From: Candidatus Bathyarchaeota archaeon
Lineage (GTDB): Archaea; Thermoproteota; Bathyarchaeia; 40CM-2-53-6
Assembly: GCA_005888745.1 (NCBI GenBank)
Contig: VBBS01000039.1
Coordinates: 1-51,858 of the forward strand
Direction: 5' to 3'
DNA length: 51,858 nucleotides
Under the pieces are notes generated by a model, which searched no databases, had not been told where the DNA came from, and worked only from the letters and a program-made list of their open reading frames with translations. Shown in pieces: positions 7,845 through 16,577 of this stretch. Made by a program: the position numbers and the translations under genes. Every line of letters starts with the position of its first letter. The first letter of the stretch is position 1.

Positions 7845-7880
7845 GCAAGCACGATTTGCCCGATGGCTCGAGTTGACTTC

Positions 7881-9215
7881 TTAGGCCACTATTTTGGGAG
7901 CTTCGCTTATCATACCGGTGACGGACTCGTAGTCCCATGGACCTTTGGGCCTCGCCGAGGTCTTCTTGTTGAGACCGATGTAGCCTAGTGAACCAAGTTT
8001 TTCGACCAGCCAAGCCGCGTAAGCCGGCGACCCGGTTGCTCCTGGAGAGTTATAGTTGGTAATGTGGTACGACAAGGGGCCTTTGATCTCGATAGCTTCT
8101 TTGATGAAGTTCCCGTTTCGATCGATGACTTGCGCGCGGACCCCTGCAATTCCAGGTTTGACCAGATAGTCTAGTTTGAGTTCGGGAATGAACTCCTGCG
8201 CCCTTCTCGCCATTTCTGATTTGAAGATGGACGATTTCCATTCTTCCCCTGCTAGAGTCAGGAAATCCTTGTTGTATAGGAGTGCGATTTTGTTCATCAT
8301 CGGAGGCTCTAGAAGCTTCTCCAAAGCTTGTATCGGGTTCTTGAAAAAGCCCTTGTAAGTGTAGGGTCCAGCAACCGGGACGGCGTTGGGTCCTATCTCT
8401 CGACGCCCGTCCGCACGGCATATCCAGTGTGGATCCAGGAATGGTAGCTCAGGATGTTGTGCTACTGTGTAGATGTTCCTCGTGGCTAGGTATCTCCATT
8501 CCTCTCCTACCTCCCAGTATTCTCCTCGGAAGTTGAGGTCGGCATATTCTCTTCCGATGCCGAGCATGTGGGCTATCCGAATGGAGTTTCCTCCTGCGCA
8601 GTTTATCAGGAACCGGGTCCGTATCGTCTCGCCGCCATTTTTGGGCTGAATCTCCAAGAAATCTTTTGTTACTCCGATCGATTTGACCTCGAAACCGAGA
8701 ATGAATCTGACTCCTTCACGTTCTGCGTCACCCCGCAACGATCGCGTAAACGAGGGATAGTCGACCGAGGTGTCTGTCTTCGACCATATTGCCCCGTGAG
8801 ACCTTACATGAGGCTCAAGCCTGCGAACCTCTTCTTCTGTTAGAACTTCCAGCTCGTCTTCTCCCATCCCGTTCTCAAGGCCCCAGTGATGGTACTTCTC
8901 CACGCGCTTCACATCCGCATCTCGCGTCGCCACCTCCAACGTTGTCACAGGCGACCAGGGCAGGCCTCGCTCTTTCGCGTATGACTTCCACATTCCATAA
9001 GCTGCTTGCGACGATCTGGCAAAGACTCGGCGTTTGAGAGGGTCCAAGTAGAAGGGACGGTGGACGACTCCAGTATTCCTCTTGGAAGTGTGAACCGCTA
9101 CCTGTTGCTCTTTCTCGATAACGGCGATTCGTCCCTCATACTGGTTTGCCAGCCAGTAAGAAACGGAGGTCCCGAGGATGCCGCCTCCTATGATCGTAAC
9201 ATCCCACGGTTCCAA
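7881..9215 (-). CDS. lhgO: FAD-dependent oxidoreductase, L-2-hydroxyglutarate oxidase-like
   Basis: A 444-residue DAO-family flavoprotein. The N-terminal Rossmann FAD site is TIIGGGILGTSVSYWLA, with acidic VIEKE at the end of the second strand. HTSKRNTGVVH matches the substrate-side motif of L-2-hydroxyglutarate dehydrogenases/oxidases, and the C-terminal SPGATGSPAYAAWL closes the FAD fold. The predicted reaction is oxidation of L-2-hydroxyglutarate to 2-oxoglutarate (metabolite repair); glycerol-3-phosphate or malate-type substrates remain possible. It is a single gene with its own upstream region (9216-9373). Confidence 0.85.
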   Translation of the reverse strand: MEPWDVTIIGGGILGTSVSYWLANQYEGRIAVIEKEQQVAVHTSKRNTGVVHRPFYLDPLKRRVFARSSQAAYGMWKSYAKERGLPWSPVTTLEVATRDADVKRVEKYHHWGLENGMGEDELEVLTEEEVRRLEPHVRSHGAIWSKTDTSVDYPSFTRSLRGDAEREGVRFILGFEVKSIGVTKDFLEIQPKNGGETIRTRFLINCAGGNSIRIAHMLGIGREYADLNFRGEYWEVGEEWRYLATRNIYTVAQHPELPFLDPHWICRADGRREIGPNAVPVAGPYTYKGFFKNPIQALEKLLEPPMMNKIALLYNKDFLTLAGEEWKSSIFKSEMARRAQEFIPELKLDYLVKPGIAGVRAQVIDRNGNFIKEAIEIKGPLSYHITNYNSPGATGSPAYAAWLVEKLGSLGYIGLNKKTSARPKGPWDYESVTGMISEAPKIVA

Positions 9216-9373
9216 TGTGGCTTCCTGACTCCGCTAGATTGAGAGAACTCGATATGCTATATTCAGATTATGCCTTACTTTCCGGACAGGGACAAGCTCA
9301 CCCATACCCAGGGTCGCACGTAATCTACCTACTTTCCTGCCGAACCCAGAATGACTTGCACCGTTTTGGCGAT

Positions 9374-10186
9374 TCAGGGCTTTCCCTTGAGCCTAATTGT
9401 CCGAAGTATGATCCAGTAGGCTAGAGCTCCTATCGTGGCAAGAGGCAGTGAGGTGGCAAGGAGACTTGCTAGGGCACTAGTTTCCAAAGCGTTTCCGCCG
9501 AAGGCGGAATTTCGGAGAACGCCAGCTGCGAGGCTAAGAGGGTTGTACTCCGCAATCGTGGCAATCGGGGCGGGAAGATATTGAGCGATGGTTTGTGCAG
9601 GGTAGAATACGGTGCTAATTGTGACCATTGATACTTGGAGTGCTTGTGCGTAGACCCAGTACATCTCTCCTCTTCGCGATACGCTAGCGAAGAAAGCCGC
9701 TAGACCCGCGATTCCGGTCGAGAGAACGAATAGGAAGGGAATGAGGATGAGAGCGTATAGTATTCCTTGGATTGGTATCGGGGCTTTGAACAAGATGAGT
9801 GAGAGATAAGCTATGATGAGTAGTGCGCCGGAGTAGACTATTCCTCCGAGGCCTCCTGAAATGATGTAGGCTCCGACAAGGCCTCGGGTCCGGATTGGAA
9901 GTGTCAGATAGTACTGTATGACTCCCTCTCGAAGCGCGAGCCAGATTCGTCGGCCTGTGTCTGTTGCTGCCGAAAACAAGCCGACGACGACTATCCCCGG
10001 AACTAGGAACTGAAAATAGGAGGAGCCAATGGCAGTGGAGGCGGGGATCAACCTTGTGTATACAAGCCCTACGACGAGCATGTCTGAAAGGCTGAGGCTT
10101 ATCAATACCGCCATCAACCATTTTGTCCGGAAGAAATACGAGAAATCTGTTCGTGCAATGCGGACTAGTCTTGAGAACTGGCTCAA
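9374..10186 (-). CDS. ABC-2 type transporter permease
   Basis: 270 residues with six predicted TM segments, for example LMAVLISLSLSDMLVVGLVY and FLVPGIVVVGLFSAATDTG; the VPGIVVxGLF region is typical of ABC-2 exporters. Its start overlaps the stop of the preceding permease (ATGA, 10183-10186). It probably pairs with that permease as a heterodimer driven by the ATPase at 10944. Substrate (drug, lipid or polysaccharide) is unknown. Confidence 0.88.
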   Translation of the reverse strand: MSQFSRLVRIARTDFSYFFRTKWLMAVLISLSLSDMLVVGLVYTRLIPASTAIGSSYFQFLVPGIVVVGLFSAATDTGRRIWLALREGVIQYYLTLPIRTRGLVGAYIISGGLGGIVYSGALLIIAYLSLILFKAPIPIQGILYALILIPFLFVLSTGIAGLAAFFASVSRRGEMYWVYAQALQVSMVTISTVFYPAQTIAQYLPAPIATIAEYNPLSLAAGVLRNSAFGGNALETSALASLLATSLPLATIGALAYWIILRTIRLKGKP

Positions 10187-10947
10187 GCTGCTTTTACCCC
10201 TTCGATGACTTTGTCGACTATCTTCGCGCTCAACGAGAGGGTTCCAACCGCCACTCCCGTGACAACGGCGGCGGCTATGATCGGGTTGAGGAGGAAGTTA
10301 GGGTCGAACCCCAGGACCCATCTCGTAAGGTCCGCGCCATAGGTCAAGGGACTCAACACTGATATTGGTGAGTAGAAGCTGGGCATGAAGATGAGTGGGT
10401 AGAAGACGGTGCTGAACCGGACGATCAAGGCTGACAGCCCGGCCAGGAATGCGCTGTATATGTCAACGGACTTGAATGCAATGAACGACATTGATACCAT
10501 TATTCCGGTGATTCCGAGTCCGAGGAGAAACATCGAGATCAAGGCGAACACGGCGCCTTGAATTGTAAGATCGCCAACAAACCAGAGAACCCCGAGAAGG
10601 GGTGGAAGAACCTTGATCATCGTGTTCGCGACCCCATAGATCGCTTGAGCTGCAAGGAATCCTCCGCGGGAGACCGGGAGAGAGAGGAAATAGGGCAACT
10701 CCCCCTCGTGCGCATGTTCGACGAAGTGTCGACCCACGTCGGCTCCAGAGTCGAATACGGTGATTACCATCAGGCCTATCGCGTAGAAGAACAGGTAGTT
10801 CGGGACCGCTGTCGATACCAGCTTTGACATCAGGGATCCGTAGACGGCTATCTGTAATCCGAAAAGCGCCCAGGCGAGGAAGAACCATGTCCTCTCCGAT
10901 AGTAGAGTACTGACGTTGTATGCGGCGAGGGTCAACACGCGGTTCAT
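10183..10947 (-). CDS. ABC-2 type transporter permease
   Basis: 254 residues from ATG 10947, chosen because it overlaps the ATPase stop as ATGA and begins a normal cytoplasmic N-terminus (MNRVLTLAAYNVSTLLSER). The longer frame upstream runs antiparallel in register to the ATPase C-terminus and is non-homologous. Six TM segments are predicted. It lies between the ATPase and a second permease in a tightly overlapping three-gene exporter operon. Confidence 0.88.
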   Translation of the reverse strand: MNRVLTLAAYNVSTLLSERTWFFLAWALFGLQIAVYGSLMSKLVSTAVPNYLFFYAIGLMVITVFDSGADVGRHFVEHAHEGELPYFLSLPVSRGGFLAAQAIYGVANTMIKVLPPLLGVLWFVGDLTIQGAVFALISMFLLGLGITGIMVSMSFIAFKSVDIYSAFLAGLSALIVRFSTVFYPLIFMPSFYSPISVLSPLTYGADLTRWVLGFDPNFLLNPIIAAAVVTGVAVGTLSLSAKIVDKVIEGVKAA

Positions 10948-11888
10948 GGCTGGTCCGCCAGGGCTTTGCCTGTGAAGTGTAGGAAGACGTCGTCGAGGGA
11001 AGGCTCGGTAATCCTGATCGACGCGATTTTCGCGCCTGCGACATAGCTTGCCGACGTCATCCTCGGAACCCAATCTTCCGCCTTGGAAACCTTCGCCCGC
11101 AACTGATTACTTTCCGGCAAGAGCGAAACCTCGCCGCCCAGCCCGTTGAGGTCTTGGACAAGTTTCTCGGGTACAGGGTCTTCGAAATCTACTTCAACGA
11201 TGTCTCCCCCGGCGATCGCGTCCTTCAATTTAGGAATAGTATCACAAACAACCCGATTGCCCTCATGCAGGATCGTGACCCTGTCCGCAAGGTATTCGGC
11301 CTCTCGAACCTCGTTCGTCGCAACGATGATCGTGGACCCCTGATCACGGAGCTCGCGGATCTTGTCCCAGATCTTCCGCTTACCCCGAAGATCCACTTGG
11401 CTGGTGGGCTCGTCGAAAATCGCCAGCTTAGGCTGTTGAATGAGGACCTTAGCGGTTTCCAGCCGTTTTGCCTGGCCACCTGAGAGGTGCATGAACATCT
11501 TGTCACGTGACTCCCACAATTCCAAATCTTTCATCGTGCGCTCGATCAGATCCTGGCGCTTCGCAGGATCGATATCGAACATGGATGCGTGAAACCTCAG
11601 AATCGACGAGGGCTTGTGACGCCAGAAACCTCTCGCCTCCTGGAAGGCTATCCCCATCACCTCTCGAACTTTGGTCCCCTCCTCGACAACATCAATCCCA
11701 ACAACCTTGGCAGTGCCCGACGTCGGTTTCAGGATCGTGCAGAGGATCATCAGGAGAGTGGTCTTGCCTGAGCCGTTCGGGCCTAGAATTACCATTATCT
11801 CGCCCTCGTTGACCGTAAAGTTCAGGCCTCGTAGGGCATCGGTTTTCCCGTACCTCTTCGCGAGGTTGAGCGTTTCCACTGCAAACAA
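10944..11888 (-). CDS. ABC transporter ATP-binding protein (DrrA-like)
   Basis: 314 residues. Walker A GPNGSGKTT, signature LSGGQAKRLE, Walker B LAIFDEPTSQVD and the switch region TIIVATNEVREAEYL are all intact. After the nucleotide-binding domain (about 1-225) there is a C-terminal DrrA-type extension to residue 314. This is the first gene of the exporter operon; upstream 11889-12017 is a divergent promoter region shared with the LLM oxidoreductase. Substrate unknown. Confidence 0.92.
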   Translation of the reverse strand: MFAVETLNLAKRYGKTDALRGLNFTVNEGEIMVILGPNGSGKTTLLMILCTILKPTSGTAKVVGIDVVEEGTKVREVMGIAFQEARGFWRHKPSSILRFHASMFDIDPAKRQDLIERTMKDLELWESRDKMFMHLSGGQAKRLETAKVLIQQPKLAIFDEPTSQVDLRGKRKIWDKIRELRDQGSTIIVATNEVREAEYLADRVTILHEGNRVVCDTIPKLKDAIAGGDIVEVDFEDPVPEKLVQDLNGLGGEVSLLPESNQLRAKVSKAEDWVPRMTSASYVAGAKIASIRITEPSLDDVFLHFTGKALADQP

Positions 11889-12017
11889 GCTTGGGGGAAA
11901 CGTGGTTCGTGGAGATGGGCGATAAAAATGTTGAACCAGCGCGACTGAGATCCTGCGCGGATTTACCGTGCGCGACTTCGGAAGAATGTTATCAACAATA
12001 GATACATTGCTTCCGAC

Positions 12018-12905
12018 ATGAAATTCGGCGTATGTGTGCCAAACTACGGCGAATCATCCTCCCCCGAAGCGCTCCGTGCCGTTGCTCAGGAGGCGGAGCG
12101 TGCTGGCTGTGATTCGCTCTGGACCACCGACCATGTCTTGATGCCGAGAAACAGTGGGACTCCGTATGAGAGAATTTTCGACAGCATCACAACCCTCGCC
12201 TACCTGGCTCCAATTACAAATCATGTAAGACTTGGAATCTCGTCATTGATCATGGCGATGCGAAACCCTGTCGTCGTCGCAAGACAACTCGCTACGATTG
12301 ACAATCTAAGCGGGGGAAGGCTCGTGCTTGCGGCCGGTGCCGGCTGGAACGAGAAAGAGTTCTCGCATCTAGGCTCAAACTTCCACAATAGAGGCAAGAG
12401 GCTGGACGCGACTATTCGATTGATAAGAGCACTATGGAGGGGAGAGGTAAGTTTCAAGAGCCGTGTTCTTGGGATCGATTTCAGCGGGGTAGTTTTCGAG
12501 CCGCGCCCAAGTCAGAAGGATTTGACTATCTGGATTGGTGGAACAAGTAAGGCCGCGATGAGACGCGCGGTAACCCTTGGTGATGGATGGCATCCCAACG
12601 TTCAACCACTCGACCAATTCACAAAACTCGTGACGGAGTTCCGGGAAATCTCTCAAGAAGCGAAAACCAAGAAGATCTGCGTCCGAATCGCCATAAATAC
12701 AAAGGCGGAGCAGTCAGAATACAGGTCGCCGCAAGGAGAAAGACGAATAATGCTATCCGCAAATCAGGCTCAGAACAAAAACATACTCTCAAATCTAGAA
12801 CAGCTTGGAGTCTCGTACATCATTGCCGTGCCGAGCCCGGACGGTAAGGCAAGTGTTGCGAACCAAGTGGACGCGATCAAAGCTTTGTCGAAAGTTCTCA
12901 GTTGA
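12018..12905 (+). CDS. LLM-class (luciferase-like) F420/FMN-dependent oxidoreductase
   Basis: 295 residues forming a TIM barrel. The N-terminus MKFGVCVPNYGESSSPEALR, the segment AERAGCDSLWTTDHVLMP, and VVVARQLATIDNLSGGRLVL followed by GAGWNEKEF are hallmarks of F420-dependent luciferase-like monooxygenases and dehydrogenases. Archaea of this type usually make F420, but FMN cannot be excluded. The substrate is not identifiable. Divergent from the ABC exporter. Confidence 0.88.
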   Translation: MKFGVCVPNYGESSSPEALRAVAQEAERAGCDSLWTTDHVLMPRNSGTPYERIFDSITTLAYLAPITNHVRLGISSLIMAMRNPVVVARQLATIDNLSGGRLVLAAGAGWNEKEFSHLGSNFHNRGKRLDATIRLIRALWRGEVSFKSRVLGIDFSGVVFEPRPSQKDLTIWIGGTSKAAMRRAVTLGDGWHPNVQPLDQFTKLVTEFREISQEAKTKKICVRIAINTKAEQSEYRSPQGERRIMLSANQAQNKNILSNLEQLGVSYIIAVPSPDGKASVANQVDAIKALSKVLS

Positions 12906-12977
12906 TCGGCGAATGATCTACTGGAGTATCCAAAGTTCTTTAACCACAGTCAGGTCCAAGCGAGTCCTGTAACTAGA

Positions 12978-13448
12978 ATGCTTCCTACCGCTGGCGTAAA
13001 TCGTGTCTTCGGTTTACTTGATCTTTTGAAAGCGTATAATGGAAAGACGGACATTGCCACCCTAACCATCGACCTTCGCATCGACCTTGACGAGCTACTG
13101 CCCATCATTGACACGGCGGAGTATCTTGGACTTGTCATCGTCAAGGAGGGTGAGATCTCGTTGACAGAACTTGGCACCAAAGCTCTCAACAGCAGGATAG
13201 CTGAACGCAAAAAGCTCGTCCACCAGCGTCTGGAAACCCTCGAGCCCTTCTCTGACATCGCAAAACTGCTCAGGGAACAAGGACAAGTCACACGGTTCAC
13301 CTTGGCTCGTTTCATCAGCTCCAAATACGGTCCAACTCTCGACATACCAACGTTGATCAGCATAATCATCAGTTGGGGAGTCTTCACAGGCCTATTCGGT
13401 TACGATGGTCAGTCGGAACGGTTGCAGCCGAAAGCTCACATTCACTAG
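12978..13448 (+). CDS. AAA-associated-domain protein (winged-helix, ABC ATPase partner)
   Basis: 156 residues resembling the C-terminal 'AAA-associated' domain usually fused to nitrate/taurine-type ABC ATPases. Features are VFGLLDLLKAYNGKTDIATL, a helix-turn-helix-like LDELLPIIDTAEYLGLV and wing VKEGEISLTELG, then a C-terminal helical part. Here it is a separate gene convergent with such an ATPase; the stops share the palindrome CTAG at 13445-13448. It probably regulates that importer, but this is inference from the family. Confidence 0.75.
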   Translation: MLPTAGVNRVFGLLDLLKAYNGKTDIATLTIDLRIDLDELLPIIDTAEYLGLVIVKEGEISLTELGTKALNSRIAERKKLVHQRLETLEPFSDIAKLLREQGQVTRFTLARFISSKYGPTLDIPTLISIIISWGVFTGLFGYDGQSERLQPKAHIH

Positions 13449-14206
13449 CTGATCTTCGAGATTATCCGGTCCGCGAGATCGTACAACGCGGGGTCTCGAG
13501 GGCTCCTTGGTCGTTCGAGATCGATCTTAACATCATCAACTATTTTCGCCGGCCTTGCGCTCAACACGATTACGCGGTCAGCCATCTCGACAGCCTCCTG
13601 AACGTTGTGTGTGACCATTATCACCGAACCAGTAGGGTAGGCTGGGTCCCTCCAGATATCCAAGACTTCGCGCCGTAGGTTCTCGGCTGTCAACGCGTCG
13701 AGGCTGGAGAACGGCTCGTCCATCAACAACACTTCCGGCTGGAGCGCGAGAGCGCGGGCTATCCCGACCCGTTGCTTCATCCCACCTGACAATTCCTTCG
13801 GATAGGAAGACTCGAATCCTTCCAGGCCAACATCTTGGATGTACTTCTGTGCGATCTTCAGCTGTTCCTCTTTCTGAATTGATGTTGATGAAATCGCCAT
13901 CAACACGTTTCCAAGGACGGTCTTCCAGGGTATTAGGGCGAAGGTCTGGAAGATCACTCCGATCTTAGGGCTCGGACTCGTAATCGGTTGGCCGTGAAAA
14001 ACCACCTGGCCGCCAGTTGGTTTGTCAAGTCCATCAATAATCCGGAGCAGGGTGCTCTTGCCGCAGCCTGAAGGTCCAACAATACACAGGAATTCCTTGT
14101 AGACATCGAATGAAATGTGGTCCAGTACTGTTGTGCTCTTGCCTTCCCCTGGGTAGATCTTTGTAATGTCCTCAATTTGGAGAATGGGTTCAGAGGGCTG
14201 GCTCAA
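13445..14206 (-). CDS. NitT/TauT-type ABC importer ATP-binding protein
   Basis: 253 residues. Walker A GPSGCGKSTLL, Q-loop VIFQTFALIPWKT, signature LSGGMKQRVGIARAL, Walker B LLMDEPFSSLD and switch MVTHNVQEA are complete. The LIPWKTVLGNV segment is typical of the nitrate/sulfonate/taurine group. It lacks the C-terminal AAA-associated domain found in many relatives; that domain is encoded by the convergent neighbour. The gene lies four bases after the double permease. Substrate unknown. Confidence 0.93.
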   Translation of the reverse strand: MSQPSEPILQIEDITKIYPGEGKSTTVLDHISFDVYKEFLCIVGPSGCGKSTLLRIIDGLDKPTGGQVVFHGQPITSPSPKIGVIFQTFALIPWKTVLGNVLMAISSTSIQKEEQLKIAQKYIQDVGLEGFESSYPKELSGGMKQRVGIARALALQPEVLLMDEPFSSLDALTAENLRREVLDIWRDPAYPTGSVIMVTHNVQEAVEMADRVIVLSARPAKIVDDVKIDLERPRSPRDPALYDLADRIISKIS

Positions 14207-14210
14207 CTAG

Positions 14211-16049
14211 CTATGCCTCGAACTTGTACCTGTCCGCCTTCCGCAGTAGACGCCTCCAGACCATGCGGTTAATGATGAGGACTGTTGCGGTCATGACGAG
14301 AAGAGATGCGTAGATCTCAACAGTTGCGAGTGCAGGGTCCTTTGATGAGGCTTGAACTAGAAAGGAGCCCAGCCCGGGGACATTAGCGTTGGGCCCGATG
14401 TATTCAGAGACTATGAGAGCATTCCAGCCTCCGCCCCAGGCCTGTATGCTTCCAATGAGGATGGCGGGAAAAGAAGCTGGAATGAGGATCTCTTTGACAA
14501 ACCGTCGTCCGCGAATTCGATAAGCTGTTGTCGCTTCCAATATGTCATTCGGGACACCGTTTACCGCACCAACGATGTTGAACAGCAAATACCACTGCAT
14601 ACCAGTGAGAATTAAGAGCACTGAAGCTAGGTTCAATGTGAACCCTAGATAGGGGGAGTTTTTGAACGGATTAACAAGCAGTATTACGACAAGTGGGAAG
14701 AGGGCTGTCGCGGGGATAGATTGTCCGATGTCGAAGATAGGGACGAGTAGCCTGGACAGTCTCTGACTTCTCGCTATCAATATTCCAGCACCGAGGGTCC
14801 ACGAGAGGGCAATCGCGTAGGCAATAACCAACCTCGATAACGATAGAACAGTAATTGCGACAAGCCCGAAACCTGTTACATCAGTCGCAAGCAGAGAAAT
14901 TCCGCTCTCAATGGATTGGGACCGCGACATAATCGTGACGATAAGGCCCAAGATAACTAGTCCAACGAATATCGCGTAGCTGAGGAGCCTTCCCCATAAC
15001 GGTATTCTAGAGATCCGTTCTGGGAACCTCAACCTCTCTGTTATGTGGCGTATTCGTTTCAGACGAGTGATTTCCAGAACTCGTCCCGCGTAGGACCGTT
15101 CAGACTTGAAGAACGTAAGTACCGGGGAAACGAGACGGTCCTCATATCTTCTCACACCAGCAACTACAGAACTCTGCCGCGTTGCAGTTGTCCTGGGAGC
15201 GGCAACTGTTTCGTATTTGTATTTTTCCGCCCTCGTTCCCAGGGGCTTCCATATCAAACGGTCAATCGCTAGTATGATGCCCACAAGTACTACGAGTCCA
15301 AAGAGCGCCAATCCTAGGTCCGCTTTCAACGCGGCCAACGCGATATACCTGCCTATTCCTGGCAGGTCCACCTGAGTCTGATTTGGAGGAGATCCGAAGG
15401 CCAGGTGCTCCTCGACCGGTATTAGGTACCAGCCTCCGCCCCATGCAAGAATGCTGCTCCAAACTAGTTCTGGGAATACCGCCGGAAGAACGATCTGGCG
15501 CAGGTACTTGGCGCCGTGCATTCCGTAGGCATGAGCCGCCTCTTTGATGTCTGTCGGGATCGCGTTTATTCCTGCAATAACCCCGAACGTAGGTGCCCAG
15601 GCCATAGCTGTGAAGATCAGTATGATCGAAGCAACTTCTTGGTTGAATACAGGGGGATTGGCTCCCGTTCCCAAGATGATCAGGAATACTACTGGTACCA
15701 CTCCAAGAACAGGTACCGACTGGAAGATGTCGAGCAAGGGTAAGAGCACGTGCGAGGCGCGATGGCTCATCGCTGTCGCGATTCCATATGTCAATGCAAA
15801 GCCGAGAGCAAAAGCGTAGGCAATTGTCATTCGGGTAAGAGTTCGAATAGCATACCCAGGAATACACAACGGGTCTAGAGGATTATTCTGACAGTTCGGA
15901 GTTAGCCCGCCGGTCAGTAGATCGATTATCAAAGCACCTATCGTTACAACAGCGATTGCGCTAAGGAATATCTTGGTGAAAAGAGAGGCTGTTTTCCCGG
16001 CCGAGGCCGTGGTTACGCGTTTTCTAAGGCTCGGCCTTGGCACATGCAA
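14211..16049 (-). CDS. NitT/TauT-type ABC importer, fused double permease
   Basis: 612 residues, two BPD_transp_1 permease domains in tandem. Each has the EAA loop (DIKEAAHAYGMHGAKYLRQI and DILEATTAYRIRGRRFVKEI) and each half ends in a similar amphipathic tail (RAEKYKYE and KADRYKFE), pointing to an internal duplication. About twelve TM helices are predicted. The partner ATPase follows; no substrate-binding protein is seen in the window. The upstream region (16050 onward) also holds an outward-facing TATA box for a putative RNA. Confidence 0.92.
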   Translation of the reverse strand: MHVPRPSLRKRVTTASAGKTASLFTKIFLSAIAVVTIGALIIDLLTGGLTPNCQNNPLDPLCIPGYAIRTLTRMTIAYAFALGFALTYGIATAMSHRASHVLLPLLDIFQSVPVLGVVPVVFLIILGTGANPPVFNQEVASIILIFTAMAWAPTFGVIAGINAIPTDIKEAAHAYGMHGAKYLRQIVLPAVFPELVWSSILAWGGGWYLIPVEEHLAFGSPPNQTQVDLPGIGRYIALAALKADLGLALFGLVVLVGIILAIDRLIWKPLGTRAEKYKYETVAAPRTTATRQSSVVAGVRRYEDRLVSPVLTFFKSERSYAGRVLEITRLKRIRHITERLRFPERISRIPLWGRLLSYAIFVGLVILGLIVTIMSRSQSIESGISLLATDVTGFGLVAITVLSLSRLVIAYAIALSWTLGAGILIARSQRLSRLLVPIFDIGQSIPATALFPLVVILLVNPFKNSPYLGFTLNLASVLLILTGMQWYLLFNIVGAVNGVPNDILEATTAYRIRGRRFVKEILIPASFPAILIGSIQAWGGGWNALIVSEYIGPNANVPGLGSFLVQASSKDPALATVEIYASLLVMTATVLIINRMVWRRLLRKADRYKFEA

Positions 16050-16097
16050 AATGAACCCTATCCGATATTCTTAGAAAAACGGACGAGTGCGTCTCGT

Positions 16098-16106
16098 TAT
16101 AAAAGG
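16098..16106 (+). promoter_or_regulatory. TATA box ahead of omegaRNA-like locus
   Basis: TTATAAAAG on the plus strand, a good archaeal TATA match. Transcription would start about 25-30 bases downstream, near 16128-16135, and read into the structured region 16200-16460. No protein gene follows on this strand before the antisense tRNA, so the likely product is an RNA. Confidence 0.4.
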
Positions 16107-16199
16107 GGGTACCATGCTTCTCATTGTCATTTGATAGTACCTTCAATCATCTCTCTGTTATGTTAGGTGAATGACTCGTTAGTTGTAGGGGCACTCGTC

Positions 16200-16460
16200 G
16201 GATGAGCCTGTCACGTTGGGATGAGGGGAGTGAGTCCGACCACCTGACGGGTCTGTGGGATAACCGGTTGGTTGGCCCACCGTAAAATCCCTGCATGGCA
16301 ATGGCCAAGCTACCAGCTACAGGCGTGAGGGTGCGGTTGAGGTTCGACCGTTCACTGCCGAAAAGAGACTATGCGTCTCTGAGGCGCAAGGGCTCTCAGG
16401 TGAGGCAGTGAAGAGGAACCCGCCGACGACGGTAATCCCCAGGGTCGATGAGAGCAAGTC
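16200..16460 (+). ncRNA. Stand-alone omegaRNA-like relic of a TnpB element
   Basis: Bases 16392-16460 align with the tnpB 3' end at 105-173 and in broken frame encode EAVKRNPPTTVIPRVDESK. An earlier stretch (about 16242-16330) still suggests a TnpB zinc ribbon (VCG, HRK) but has stops and frameshifts. RNA structure is better kept: hairpin CGGTTGA/TCGACCG (16334-16350) with loop GGT, a local hairpin AGAGAC/GTCTCT (16364-16380), and stem GCTCTCA/TGAGAGC (16392-16398 with 16449-16455) with a 50-nt loop. Against 105-111/162-168, this stem differs by three compensatory pair changes. It may be an expressed guide RNA or simply a dead remnant. Confidence 0.5.
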
Positions 16461-16577
16461 GAGCCCTCGAACAATCGAACGCAAGAGAGAACCAAAGGGC
16501 AACCAGACTCAATGGTTCAAACAGGGCTTCTCCGTCTCTTTCGTAGAGCTATTCAAGGCAGCCGGGAATTTTGTTGA

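Noticed and set aside
10948-11073. N-terminal extension of the second ABC-2 permease
   Set aside because: It overlaps the ATPase gene out of frame and is Arg-rich without homology; ATG 10947 gives an ATGA overlap.
12950-13387. Minus-strand frame opposite the AAA-associated gene
   Set aside because: Low-complexity Ser/Arg translation; the plus-strand protein has a recognisable domain.
16150-16330. RNase P RNA or SRP RNA at the structured region beside the tRNA
   Set aside because: The conserved cores of those RNAs are not visible; alignment with the tnpB 3' end explains the right half better.
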